Origin: Acanthococcus lagerstroemiae
Taxonomy: Eukaryota > Arthropoda > Insecta > Hemiptera > Eriococcidae
Direction: 5' to 3'
NCBI GenBank assembly: GCA_031841125.1
Contig: CM063109.1
Location: forward strand, 4,378,321-4,442,320
DNA length: 64,000 nucleotides
Position numbers and translations under genes: made by a program. Under the pieces are notes generated by a model. The model was given only the letters and a program-made list of their open reading frames with translations. It was not told where the DNA came from and searched no databases. The number at the start of each line of letters is the position of its first letter. Position 1 is the stretch's first letter. Positions 37,036 to 49,560 of this stretch are shown piece after piece.

Positions 37036-37109
37036 TCGGCGTTGATGGGAATCGATCACGAGAACGCAAGGGTTGCGAAGCGGTCCCGTTAACTGCTCGA
37101 CCACACAGC
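37036..37109 (-). repeat. tRNA-like segment, possible SINE head
   Basis: The minus strand reads TGGTCGAGCAGTTAACGG (A-box-like) and, about 38 bases later, GATCGATTCCC (B-box-like), the spacing of an RNA polymerase III internal promoter. The T stem pairs only partly and no proper acceptor stem forms, so it is not an intact tRNA gene. A tRNA-derived SINE head or a decayed tRNA are both possible. Confidence 0.3.
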
Positions 37110-37649
37110 GAAATCACGCAGAACACAATCGACGTAAATTTTATTGCCGGATACATTTTCTAAAGTCAAAAACTTTGCGACACGGCGTACTTCACAATCG
37201 GATGGACTAGTACCCTTAGATTTTATATTCAAAATTACATAGCTCGCGAACCGTTTAACGAAACACCATCAGATAATAAACATACGTCTGAAGACATCTG
37301 AATATTCCCCCAAAATTTCAGCGCACTAGCTTTACCCATCGTGGATTAAAAAAATATGTTACCTTACTTTTGAAACATCCTACATATTACGTAAATATTT
37401 TATGCAAATATCGTGCAGAGAGATCGTCTAAATTTAGCCTTAGCAAATGAATCTAAGATATCTAAATTCACGCGTGTGTCTTCAACAGAGTTTTATATCA
37501 TTATTCGATTGAAGCATTTAAGTAAGGGAAAATTTTGGCTGGAATGAATAAATTTTTTATAGAAGTGTGGAAATTTGATGCATGGATTTGAATATTCCCT
37601 AATAGTAATGGGTCAGATATTTCTCCACGGATTAAATTGTGTAAAAAAA

Positions 37650-39090
37650 TGATGATGCTAAATTCCTCCTACTACTCGGGCTACAACCTCGTACAAGTTC
37701 ATCACGTGATATTTTATAAAAGTAATATTGAAATTGCTTATGATACGAATAACTTACGAACCGCTTTAAGATCTTTTCCATTAATGCAGGTATAAGAGTC
37801 GAAGAAGAGTTCCATTCATGGAAGGCAGACTCCAAGTTGAGACCTCATATACAGGCAATAGAATTATTGTATTGTATTTTCTGTGTTAAGGACAGGCTGA
37901 TTCTTAATGACGAACCCCAATTTTTCTGTGCTTACTGACAGCATAATTTATACGCCCCTTAGATAATAGTACATCCACCAAAAACTCACTTAAATTCCTG
38001 GTTTCCGAAGTTCTTCCAAGAACACGTTCCATTATAGTATATATTCAAATAAGGAAGTCGTGTTTTTGGTTCGTGTATGTAATCGCAATGCATTTCTTTA
38101 AAGGGAGGATTATTTCTATGGCTCTAGGAACAATAGAACATGAGTCAGTCTGCAACATTGTTAGGTATCACGTTCTGCTCGGGTCTCGTTAAAGATTTGT
38201 AGGCCATCAGGAAAGGAAAGAATTTCTAAGTATATAACTGAGATCCAAGGTTGGACTTTTGAGGAACTCCCGAAATGCCTGGTGCACAAGAAAGCATGTT
38301 GTTATTTATCTGGTACTTAAATAAGATGGAAAAAGGTGTAATAATAGTTCTGAAAAGGCAATTTATCACAGGCTTTCTGAAAATCGATCCACACTGTATC
38401 TGTTAGACATTCTCATGTACATCCGAGGATAAATAATGGACAAAGCTCGCGAGGTTGGTTATCACAGGTCTTCCCGCTACAAATCCTCTGTACATAGTGG
38501 CATTGAAAATTTCAGCAGAAACAGACAGGACTGCTATGGTTCGGTAGTTCATAATATTTTTCATTTGGTCTGTTTTCGGGATCGGCGTAAAGCTCGATAT
38601 TTTCCAAATTTTAGGGATTACACCTGTATGTATTACAATAGTGAATACACACGATAAGAGTGAAACAAAATAACTCTCTACAAACTTTAGACTTGGTCAG
38701 GTTCTTTGGGCTTCACATTATACATGGTCTACTCTTCTCGAAGACTATATAAGTCTGAATCTCGACATTATAAGCATTCAAGGAAGTTAGAGGAAACAAG
38801 GATGACTTCAGGAATACTGAAGAGCAATGTTACTCAAATGTCTTCGCTGTATCGTGGGAATTGTGAATGGTTTGTCCGCTAAATTCAACGGTATTTGCGT
38901 TCTCATTTAGCTTTCTCTTTTTGTTGATATATGATTCCAGAATTCCCGGGGGTTTTTATTTACATTCGCCTCTGTCTTTGTTTCAAATTCTTTACGAGCT
39001 TGCTTTATAAACTGTTTAATATGTTTTTGGAAGTTTTGAAAATTCAGTATAAAATCAGCATTGTCGGTTTCTTACTGGGTTTTCTTTTCG
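37650..39090 (-). mobile_element. Decayed jockey-like non-LTR retrotransposon (RT region)
   Basis: Frames must be switched often, but the order of motifs is clear on the minus strand. QARKEFETKTEANVNKNPRE and FWNHISTKRE come from the pre-RT region (about 38917-39005). GVIPKIWKISSFTPIPKTD (about 38570-38625), NYRTIAVLSVSAEIF (about 38505-38550) and GFVAGRPVITNLASF (about 38442-38487) are RT fingers. VPQKSNLGSQLY is the motif B region. STEKLGFVIKN and YMRSQLGVC form the thumb (about 37850-37930). The catalytic FADD position reads FPDG (about 38200-38210). The copy is clearly dead. The endonuclease was not found upstream. Confidence 0.7.
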
Positions 39091-39099
39091 ACTCGGAAG

Positions 39100-42000
39100 G
39101 TGTTAAACAATCAGAAACTACGCCCCCTAACTATTAGCTAAGAGCCTGCCCCAGAGTTGCCAATATCGAGGAACTGTCCAATATTACCAGAGAATTTCTT
39201 TTGTTAAACATATCTGAGGTCTCTCAGAAATAAAGAACAAATCTGATTTTCAGGAACCTATATCGGAATTGTTCCCTTAAGGGGGGTAGAGAAAATTTCC
39301 AATGCACAAAATGTTGATTTCTTCAACTGGAAAGATATTAGAATAGATCAAACGGAAATAATAAAAAAAAAAGTTTTGGTATTTTTACGAGCATCCGATT
39401 TTGACCGGTAGAATTTTGTACAATCAATAAGCGAAACAAGGATCCACGTAATCTTATTAACTTCTTCAAGAAAACTGTGCATAGACAAAATTTCATATTT
39501 GGACAAGTAATCAGTTTCTCGAGTGGATCATAGTGGCAATATTGTTTTCCATCTGCTTTCTGTCTCCAGTCTAACAAGCAAGATACTTTTTATGATTCTG
39601 ATATCCGAGTTCCTTGAAACCTGAGGATATAAAACACACATCATCTTGTTTTCAAAGTAATGAATGAATGAATTCGTGCATTCGCAGCGAGGAAAAGAGA
39701 TGTCAGCTGCGAGGCTGCCTTCATAAATGGAGCCCAAATGAGAACAACCAAACTTCGTTTGAAAATTATGCTCTTAATTACCGGAGACACTATTTTACGT
39801 TTCTCAATCGAGCTCGGTTATTTTGTAACAAATTTTCAAACTCCTTCGGGGCTCCAACCTTTTTTCTATTCTTCTACTCGCTTGAGAATTTTGTTTTCTC
39901 CGACATCGGAAAGAGTTCATTTTCGCCGAAAACGGTACCGAGGGAAAAATTTTAAAATTTGATTAAATCTCCGTGGAACATATTGCGGTCGAAAAAAATT
40001 TAAATGCGATGTACAAAAAAAAAAAATAACGTTACGAGTAAGAGTTGCTAATCTCGGCTGAAGTTTTCATATTTCACGGTCTACTATAACTCTTCATTTA
40101 CGTCTGCCCCCTGTTCTGGATTATTATAAAAAGAAAAGCGAAAAAGCTAGAATGAAACTCATTTATCGGATAGAATAGTATGTAAATTCTCCGCAATATT
40201 TCTAACTTAATCACCTTGTGGCTCGACTCAATGCCGTTAGATTAGGTGTCTGAAATTCTTTTTTTTTTTTTTCGTTTTTCCCCCTTTCTACCTTCGAAGT
40301 ATTTTACTTACGAGGTGCGGTCATTTTCGCAATTCTTCCCGAATCCGTTCCAACTTCTGACAGTAATATCTCGAGATGGTGATGTGTGCGACTAAGAACG
40401 CAATTTTCCATCAGAACTCGAGAAGTTTATTTATTGCGGTTATAAAAGGAACTATTTAACATAGCGATTGCCCTGAGGTAGTGAAAGAGTAATTCGGAGT
40501 TTACAACGTGAAACTGCGTTTCAATATTCGTATGGTATTATTTTGTTTTCTCGTTTTGCTTTACGCGATTTCGCTCTTATAGTAATCAATTTGTTTAACA
40601 GTCGGTCCCTTTTTATGCAGCGGGGTAATCGCTAGCGCCGACAAAAGCTCGCTCAAGTCAGAAATGAGAAACGTCGGTATTTGTTATTTTACTGTTTTCC
40701 GACTAATGCGTGCTGTTTTTGTTGCATTATAAAAGAAATAAGGCGAGCGAATGTAGCTTGGGGGCGATTGATATTTCAACCGTGAAGGGGGTGACGTTCA
40801 TAATGCACTAGAAATCTTTGAATGAGTGGCAACGGTAAAAAACGATGTACCACAGGACTTACGCGTGCATACAGGTTGAGAGTGAGGTGTAGTTTTGGAA
40901 GTGGAGTAAGACGTGATTTTGGATCCATCTATTTTCCTGGTAAACATGCAATAATTGCAACATTAAATCAATTATCTTCGACACACGAGCTTTTCTTAGT
41001 CTCCGCATTTGTCAGCCAATACAGAAAACTGAACTAGCCAGATTGTCTGGAGCAGACTTGCGCGTGTAGCCTAAAATAATAGAAGGAACATAAGTAGGAA
41101 GGTTCTCGAAATTTTTATACACGTATGCAGCTGTACACGAACAGTGGAGATGAGAGCGACAGGTTGTTTAACGAAAAGCTAATGGAAGGCCGATTAATTC
41201 GAGTATTGTCGGTTCGCGTGGCTCAGAAGTAATTCAATCAACGTTTACACGCGTGTTCGATAATCGAGCACGGTGATTTTTGCCGGGTCGACACGTCGAC
41301 AGCCAAATGTCAAAGGCCTCACGGCGAATAAATTCCAAAGTGTCACGCGGTTATCGTACGATCGTCAAACCTCCGAGTCACGTCTTTTGATGCGAGAAAA
41401 AAAGGTTCCACGCCGAAGCTGTCAAGAAATTCTGATTTACCGGGCCTCCCTCGTTTAAATTACTTTGAAAGCGTCACTCATGCGACAAAATTAATAGACC
41501 CCCATTCGCTCTTTTATTTTTCCAGCATTGCAAAATGGTATCTACATTTTTTTTCCCGAAAACTTATCAAAAATCTTTTTCTCTCTCTTTTTTTCACATT
41601 TAGGTCTACGTGCATCATTATCGTGAAATCATACAAAGGAACGCAGATCGAATATCACAACATTTTTCACTGGAAATTTTCGACAATTATCGAGTTACAT
41701 CATCAGACTATAATATTGTTAGTAAACTGAAACAACTCCATCCGCAAAGAAACCTAGAATCAAAATAATTTTTTAATGCATTCCTAAAATATCAACATGG
41801 TACATGATGAAAACCTGACTGATTTTTTTTTCTCTTAGTTGTTTAACCAGTTTATCTTATTTAAATTTTCCCCCTTTTTCCTCTAATATAAGGCCTAATT
41901 TTAAATTACGGTATAGATACTCTTTTTTTTTTTTCTGTTTTGTATCTTTTTTTTTCTTCTCGTTTTATATCACTCGTGTATTTTTATTTGCTTGCTTTTT

Positions 42001-43572
42001 GGTTTCTTCACGTTATTTCCAAATTAAGTTTTTAACGTACGTTTTTTTCTCCTAGTAAGAAGCAAAAAGGAAAGCAATCGTTATTTTTATTATTATTATT
42101 ATTATTATTAATTTGAATGTAAACGCAACTGGGTTCAGTGACCTATGTTAATATTGATGGTATCATCCGATGCATGATTATCAATCATCGACGTACTACA
42201 TCGACCCGACTATTCCGTACTTTTTTTTTTTGTTGTTCTTCCTTTCTTCCCTTACGTAATAATTGCTTCCGAACATTCTTGGTCACATTCCACACAAAAC
42301 TACTAGAGCTTATTTTTTTATTATTTTGTTGGTTTTTATTTTTTTAAACACGGTGGTTCTACTAATTTACACGAAAATCTTCACCCTGGTATTCTGATAA
42401 AGCCCCGCCAGCCAAATTCTGGAATCGTGTTGTCTATTGGGCGATGACTCTCCTCTCCAGACGGCGCAGGCAATTGACAGGTCTAGTGTAGACAACCGAA
42501 AACGAAGAACAAATTGTCTACCTACATTTTAAGTAATAAAAACGAGCACTTCCGCGAAAAATTAGTCGAACCACCTCACCGTTTTACTGTGTTATTTTTA
42601 AGTATTTCATGCACGCATACATTTTTATAAAATAAGCACAAAGTGTGTTCTTGTTCCTCTTTGTATTGTATTATTTAAACGGTTAACGTTTTACGTTTTT
42701 TTGTTGTTCATATTTATTTTTACGAATAAAGCAATTTTGTCTAACTTTTGCCTTTTTTTAGTTTTGATCTTTCTTTTCTTTCTTTCATTTTACCCGTAGT
42801 AGTATGTACTGTATTGTAGCAGAGAAACGTAGATAATCTTTCCCGCTTTGTGTATTTCATAGTATTCACGACGTTTTTGTTTCACTTCTTTTTTTCCCCT
42901 TTCTGTGCCTATACAGAATGTTTGTTTTCCGTATTTTGAAATCAGTCTTCCGCAAACTAGCATGTTAAAAATGTTCACAGCCGACTTTACAAGCATTGGC
43001 CGGAAATGAAGGTGGCTGAATTTCGAGCTCAAGATCTCTCGCTATGAATGTAGTCAGCGACATGTGTATTGTGCAAGCTCGGATTGACTCACCGACAGAC
43101 ATGAAGAAGCGAAATTGCACCGCAAAGGGGTCGGGCTGAAAACCTTGTACTTTTAGATGCGAAGCTGAGGGAGACTAGGCAGTAATTTCAAAAATACATG
43201 CAGTGTGAGATAATCTATTTTATTTTATTTTTTGAAAACCATCATGCCTTCAAGTTGCAGCAAATCTTTACAAGAGAAGCTGTCTGTTTCAACCGCCACT
43301 AGAAAAGAAAGGGTCTCATCTGAAAAATAAAGATTGTTTTTACTTCTCATAAAACCACGTTAGACGCCGTCCACTTATTAGATGATTCGATTTTAGCCTT
43401 TTTAGCTTCTCCCTTATCAATAATATCATTCGACCATCCTTCCCTCTCAGATTACATAATCATAGGGACATGTTCCCTGGAACTCAAACGAATTAAAATG
43501 TTCAAGTGCTACACTTTATTTGTTATATTTTACGTGTTTTGCTGTTACAGCATTGATTATATTCGTAACTGA
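39100..43572. other. Non-coding stretch, partly T-rich
   Basis: No supported gene is seen. A CpG-containing segment lies at about 41150-41460, similar in composition to 31930-32600. From 41500 to 42400 the plus strand is unusually T-rich, with many T6-T10 runs. A (TTA)n microsatellite lies at 42088-42110. Confidence 0.4.
42088..42110 (+). repeat. (TTA)n microsatellite
   Basis: About seven TTA/ATT units lie in a row. Confidence 0.85.
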
Positions 43573-43715
43573 TGTGGTATCCTGACACTTCAGTTTTGTG
43601 GATATGACCGAATGTCACAAAGTCGTTTCCTCTTCCAAAAATTCCCCTTACCTTTTCCTAACTTTCCCGCCGTGGCCTTTAAGCTCACTTGTTTTTCGTT
43701 TTTCCATCATCTCCT

Positions 43716-43762
43716 AACGCCACCTATCTTATTTTTCCTGTCATTTCCTAGCGCCATCTAGT
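43716..43762 (+). promoter_or_regulatory. Two CTCF-like words in the LTR U3
   Basis: AACGCCACCTA (43716-43726) and AGCGCCATCTA (43750-43760) are 34 bases apart inside a partial tandem repeat. They resemble the insect CTCF core AGCGCCACCT. Binding is an inference from word similarity only. Confidence 0.3.
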
Positions 43763-43860
43763 TTGTTTTTCCATTTTCCCGAATGTTATCATTTTTCACG
43801 TTTTTCCTACCTGGTTGCGAAGTGAGGTTGGCGAGGTTCTACGTCCGGGAAGGGAGAACG

Positions 43861-43880
43861 ATAAAAGGGCACTCGGTCAG
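43861..43880 (+). promoter_or_regulatory. LTR core promoter (TATA-like box and start region)
   Basis: ATAAAAGG stands about 15-20 bases before a TCAGAG initiator-like word, closer than the usual 25-30, so the true start may lie a little downstream. The assignment rests on position within the LTR. Confidence 0.45.
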
Positions 43881-44083
43881 AGACCCAAGGAAGGATGGAA
43901 CCTTTTTAAAGATATACACTCTGGAAGTTAAATTAGTAATTTCGGTTAACGCCAAATTTTCTCGTTTTTCTACTCCGCTTCGTGTTATACTCTCAAGACG
44001 TGCTCCGTTTCGATCACCGATCTACTCGCTCACCGTGATCCACCAAGCGTCTCTCGCATCTCATCACCTTGCTGTACCTTGTA

Positions 44084-44089
44084 AATAAA
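44084..44089 (+). terminator. LTR polyadenylation signal AATAAA
   Basis: The canonical hexamer sits 216-228 bases after the TATA-like box and is followed by a GT-rich stretch (GCGTTTCGTGTCC), as expected at the R-U5 border. Confidence 0.5.
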
Positions 44090-44394
44090 GTAAGCGTTTC
44101 GTGTCCCCACGTCTTTCCTTTATTTGCACTCCCTGTAAGGTGGAGGTACGGCAGTTTCCCGACTGACGAGGTATTCCTAGGTCACCTCGAAAGACTTCCC
44201 TCCCGAGACCCGAATCAAAACGCTCCGTGGTACGTATCCTGCACGCCCTGTGACCAAAGAGCTAGTCGAGGCACAGTGGTCTACCCCGGTTCTCTTATGT
44301 TCGGAAGCCACCTAGGTGAACAATCCGTTTAAGGTTACCACACTGAATAAAGCGCCCTTGTAATTTATTGGTTTTTACATTGGGATTGAAATGA

Positions 44395-45130
44395 GCATAA
44401 AATTTAGAACGATACAAAATAAGTACAAATCTCCAACTGACATTCTAGCTTGGGGAAGGAATAGCGTTTCTTCAGCCACTAAGTGAACTTGCTGATGACT
44501 CGGTAATAAATTGAAAACAAAATGGTACAAAGTAAGAACAAAACCATGGCACCATTTTTGAGTCCAAATTTCAACTTGGAGAGTCGCAATTCTTTAGCCT
44601 TTTTCTACCAACTAACATTACCCCCATCATCTCAGAAAGAGGTGCTATTTCCTCAAGAAAGCGTCGAGTGCAAAATTAGGAAATGCGAGCAGAAAATAGT
44701 ACAAAACATACAAAATGATGGCACCATTTTTATTAAAAGTTCCAACTTGAAGCGTGGTATTTCTCCAGCCCTTTTTCCCGCCCCACCTGAATTTACTGAT
44801 ATCTATGGAGAAGATAGAGTAGGTACAAAATGGAACAATATAAGCGCAAAATTATAATACTATTTGTAGTTCTGAGGGCCAGAATTTGTACAGCCCTACT
44901 CCCAAGAGAATCTATAATGAATTGGCTAAAACCTGAGTCTGGGTTAAGTTAATGCAAAACTTGAGGACAATTGCACCAAATAAGTACCTACAACAATAAA
45001 ATATCGGAATTCCAAGTTGGGGAAGGACATCTTTCTGCCCTCGTACCACTGAATTAAAGAAGCGAGTGCAATACCATCTTTCGACCTGGAATTCCAATTT
45101 GAAGCTGGCAAAATAAACATATTTGATTTC
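44395..45130 (+). repeat. Degenerate tandem repeat (family D)
   Basis: Long diverged units share the order TACAAAAT, then GGCACCATTTTT (44550 and 44720), then TTCCAACTTG or TTTCAACTTGG, then GGTATTTCTCCAGCC-like endings (near 44605, 44765 and 45035). The period is roughly 150-180 bases. The 111-codon ORF at 44522-44857 runs through two units and is judged a by-product, since its halves resemble each other at DNA level. Confidence 0.45.
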
Positions 45131-48100
45131 GAGAATAATATCACCGCTGCATTCAGACCTGAAAAACGCTATCAAAATTATGACGTAATCACTCATAGAA
45201 GTCCCTTTCTTCCTATTCAATCATTTACATTCAAATGTTGGATCCCCTTCCCCATCAACGATTAACTTATACACGAATGCTTTCTTACTTCTATTTCAAT
45301 TATCATAGTAATTATAATAAATTATTCCTGGAAACAGTTTTGTTAAGCATCCCTTAGTCCAACGTATCTCAAAGTTGTTTCCTGCATAAAGCTCAAAAAA
45401 TTAATTCGATGAAAAATTAGATAAGAGGACTGCTGACAAGCGAAGCTAGAGAAAAATTCTAGAAAGTTAAGAAAAAAGTATTTCCGGTTTTCATTAGGCC
45501 TGATCTACAGTAACGTACAGAATCTCGACGAAAAGGCCCAAGTGGCCCACTAAACGATGCCTCTTGTGTCTGGAAATTATTATTTCAAAATAAAAGCATT
45601 AGCTGAGTGGTGGCGACTTTACTTTCTACAGTGAGTAAAGATACTTTTAATCTAAGATCAACAATTAAAAAAAAAAATGTTTTTAGAAAATATGTTTCAA
45701 CACCTGATTGTAGAAAAAAATATACTCAATTTCCAAGAGCGCCCTAAATTTTTCCAAGAGCGGAGAGGGGGCCGTGCCTCCTCTACCACCCCAAAATCTT
45801 TATCCTAAAACGTTGATAAACTGCAAACCACCTGCATATGTAAATAGTTTTTACTTTCTCTAAACACATAGGCTGTAAAAAAGTCGTATTTAATACAACA
45901 AAATCTTTCTGGATTGTTGACTCAGTTAGAACCACTTCCTATCTCTCTCGATGTGAAAGTGGATAGAATTATTTTACACTTCCCCTCATGTCATTACCGT
46001 TTACACAGAAAAAATGCAACTCACTAACAGAGGAGCACATTATTTTCTGTTAAGAGCCTATTCAAAAAATAAATGAAAAGGGAGGAGACCAAAATTCAAA
46101 AGTACTTTTTTCTCACCTTCAGTATTTTCAGTTTTTCCGAAAAAAAGTGACAACCACAGTTTAGAATTAATGTAGTTAATGACCCCAAATAATGAAAAAA
46201 TCTATCTACGCATAATATATTTTCATCTTTAAAAGTGTACGACGGTAAACCAACTTAACCCAAATTAGAAAACAAAAAGTTTGATGTATTTCGCTAAAAG
46301 TTTTTAGCAAGAAGATCGTCACTCAAACTTCACAAACATTCCAGCATTCATTAAGTAATAAGCATTTACAAGGTTTTAGAAATTTTTCTAAAACATAACA
46401 TTAACATAAGTATTTATAAAGAGTACGTGATTCTTTCATCATAGCAAAGGAAAAGGTCAGCCCTTCCAGTAGACGTCATGATGTAAGACAAGTTTGGCGG
46501 CTGCCAAAGTCCTTTGTGATTGGAAAATGTTGACGGATATTTTATCTCGTTCTTAAAACCTTCACTGGCAGCATTTCCGTCCCGAGAAAATTATTTCTAT
46601 TCGTACTTAGTTTTAGTCATTTCTTCTTTTTTTTACCATTTGTCGAGTTACATGGGGCTTCTTTTTTTTACCATTTGTCGAGTTACATGGGGCTACATGG
46701 CTTCGCTGAAAAACATCAAAGAGTTTGACGATCAAAACGTTTGAATGTATAGCAAATATTGAGGCGATTCAGTTAAAATTTTACAAAGGCATCTCCGCTA
46801 GATCCTTTCTGTCAACTCGAACGATTGTTTTTTTTACTTCGGGCAAAGGAATCACTTTACAGTGCCATCATATTTATATATTCTTAAAAGGAACATTAAC
46901 GTTAAGTGTGGAGATCAGCTGACATTCCGGCGTTTGAAAATATAATAAATGAGAAGAAAATATCTTGATGTGCAACCTTCGAGACCTCGAAAACACAAGT
47001 ATCATCAGAAAAACTGCTGACAGTGCATATGGAAATGATAAGGTTATCTTTTCCATATTTCACCCTCACTTTTTCTAGTAACGCTGACGTTTTTAGAGTT
47101 TCGGATCTCTATATGTGACCCTTCGTTGCACGTCAAGATATTTTTGATTCGCTTTTGTTTTCAATTCAAGTCAATTCGACGCATGTCTACGAGGCGAGGA
47201 GGAATTGTTCGGGATACTTCTCAAACACTTTTCCTTATCCTGAAAGAGTAAGAAAACCCAGCTCCAGCATCAAGATGTTAATCAACCAGAATAAAGGTAC
47301 GAATGGATTTTCCTGCGGTTCATTCGAAGGACACACTTCCTACACATGTCAGGAATTCAGCCATCCTGGTAAGTACAGACGAGAGTCCGGTTCCAATTCA
47401 TTATATTGCATGTCAGTAGCTTGACAACACGAATGTGGAATGTGCATGTTTTAGAATTGTATCGCGAAATTTCGGAAGCAACATTACTTAAATGCGGAAA
47501 TAGAATAAAAGGAATATCTTGGATAGTGCACGTATTGTTGTATATAGTTTCACGGTGACACTAAAGAATTTGAAACGTCCAAAAACTTTGAAAAATTTGG
47601 CTTTAAAACGATTATCTAACAAGTGAATACAATCTGAGTTCAATATGGGAAATCATCCGTGAATTTCACATTCCAATCGATATACCTATCTTTGAGATAG
47701 ATAAAGAATATAACTGTACCACTAAGAAACACAAAATTTTACTTGCTAGTCAGTCTTGGTACATGAAACTAAATAAGCTTTAAAAATACGAAAATAACAT
47801 ATGAGACTTGGCAAAAAACTAAAATATTAAAACTTCCACCCTACTTTCACTATTTAATAAGAATATTCGAACCTTAACTAAAGTTTTTTTTCCTTTCTTC
47901 TAACTCAAGCAAAAAGTGATTCCAAACGAAGATGGTGGCAGACCTGTGCTGCATAAGAATTACTTCATTATATTGTCATACATGAAGGTTTGAAATAACC
48001 TTTCCAAACATCAGAATTTAAAAAAAAAAAAAATTAAGGAGAAAAATAAGTTCTTTGAATTTTTTACATGTCATCGGATCTTGGAAACAGAAGGGATCTA

Positions 48101-48880
48101 AATTTCACATGCAGAAACTTCCCTACCACCGTAACTTTCCATCCACAGGAGTTTCCTATTCTCTTTTATCCTTCCTCCTCTCAGATAACAAACATGTAAA
48201 ACTATGTTTTTTTCGTATTTATATAATTTTGGAGATTGCTATAATGGTGGATGTTTCAGCGCTTACAAGAATACATAAAATTAACTACACACCCCTCGCT
48301 CGGGACTCTTGAATTTTGCAATAGATGTTCCGAATTTTCATTCAGTTTGCCTGCATTTTCCGTTTCTCTTCCTGTAGTGTTTTAAATTTTTCCCGAATTT
48401 CCTGAATTTATTTATTATGTACTGATTTTTTAGCGACTTACAGTTTTCATTTTCTCTTCTGTCAATAAATGCGATTTTTTACGTTTAAATTTCCTTAAAT
48501 TTTCGCAAAAAGTTTCAAGGTTTTTGTAAACACTAATATTTCTAAATGTACTCACGTTTACAACAATTTTCATACGTTGTGTATTCTCTTAAGCTTTACG
48601 CAAGCAGTCTTGAAATTTTCAGTGTTAAAGTTGGTTATAGTGCCTATACTGTGTAAGATTTTTATCAGAAACCGATGTTATTTGGATAGATCTTTAATTT
48701 AATTTTAATCTTCGCTTATCTCCTCTCCCTGCACAACATATAACCAAATCAATAGTTTAGGGCCAGAACCTGATGATAAGGAAAAGCTTATAGCAAGTCT
48801 TAAAACTGTAAAGAAGATATTCGTATTTTGATATGTTACTTTCATGATTCTAGACCTTCCCCATCCTCCCCATCACTACC
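45131..48880. other. Non-coding stretch
   Basis: No supported gene is seen. The only clear structure is the 35-bp duplication at 46623-46692. ORFs of up to 89 codons have no domains. Confidence 0.4.
46623..46692 (+). repeat. 35-bp tandem duplication
   Basis: CTTCTTTTTTTT followed by ACCATTTGTCGAGTTACATG and GGG occurs twice in a row. ACCATTTGTC starts at 46635 and 46670. The copies are essentially identical, so the duplication is recent. Confidence 0.85.
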
Positions 48881-49560
48881 CGTACCTAAATCGTCAAAGT
48901 TGAGTTTATATGATAAATAAAACCTAACTTAGTGATTTAAAAACTCAATATCTGGTTTTCTCATGGCATTTAGGTATATTTAGCGCCAAACCCCAATCGA
49001 AACAAAGTGTTCCGAGTTTTTACTTCTGGTAAATTGATACCAAAAATGAATTATTCACCCCCAGCCATCTCTGTTACTTAAGCTTGGTAAAAAAAAATTT
49101 ATATATTGTATTTTGTACTTTTTTTGATTCAATTCTGATTTCCCTCCCGGCCTGATGCCACAGTCGTCAAAATGTAACTAAACATATTACCAAAAACGGA
49201 CCTTTCTCTATCCTGACCTCTACTCATGGGCTCATAATTTTCCACTTAGGATCAAACGGGTATAAATAAAAAGATTTCAGCAACACCGAAACTCAAAAAA
49301 TGGTGGTGTTTCATTCTAATTTTTTCAGTTCTAACTTCTCCCTATTTTTAAGCGCCAAGATTCTCAGAATACGAGTCGAGTCAACATGATCATAAATACG
49401 AACCAAGCGACTTTGAAAACCTCATACTTGTATCTTGCATACATACGCTCTTGGTTGTTCAATATTGGATCAACCTCAAATCAAATATTAATTTAGATCC
49501 TCGAAGATTCAATATTTAATATTCTTTTGTAATTTTTTATACTCTTTACTCGGACCACAT
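48880..49560 (-). repeat. Repeat family B block (minus)
   Basis: Cores here are in reverse orientation: CTTAGTGATTTAAAAACTCA (about 48929) and AAGCGACTTTGAAAACCTCA (about 49408), the complement of the GGTTTTCAAGGTCACTAA type. Intervening CCTCCC-rich and GTCAAAATTG-like words also match the family. Divergence is high. Confidence 0.4.

Larger units (their letters stand above)
35688..37387. mobile_element. Large TIR element (about 1.7 kb) with about 200-bp diverged arms
   Basis: The left arm (35688-35900) and the reverse complement of the right arm (37187-37387) align along their whole length at roughly 70% identity. Shared blocks, in order, are ATATGT at the end, TTTCAAAA then AGGTAAC, GCTGAAATTTTG, GCTATGTAATTTTGAATAT, AAGGGTACT and ATTGTGAAGT. 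The interior has no recognisable transposase. It holds a perfect hairpin (36031-36141), a second hairpin (36895-36960) and a tRNA-like segment (37036-37109), so it may be a composite. Two opposite copies of one repeat would give the same picture. The target duplication is not clear. Confidence 0.5.
43569..44346 (+). mobile_element. Solo LTR with CTGA target duplication
   Basis: The LTR proper is 43573-44342 (770 bases). It begins TGTGGTATCC and ends GGTTACCACA, an imperfect inverted pair with TG...CA termini. The word CTGA lies directly outside both ends (43569-43572 and 44343-44346), the 4-base duplication left by an integrase. Inside, a TATA-like ATAAAAGG (43861-43868) is followed by an initiator-like GGTCAGAG (about 43875), and AATAAA lies at 44084-44089. 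That ordering gives U3-R-U5 on the plus strand. No internal retroviral-type region adjoins it, so the element was lost by LTR-LTR recombination. A Ty3/gypsy or BEL origin is likely but not proven. The ORFs of 101 and 87 codons inside are not genes. Confidence 0.85.

Noticed and set aside
43783..44332. Two overlapping ORFs of 101 and 87 codons
   Set aside because: They lie wholly inside the solo LTR and have no domain.
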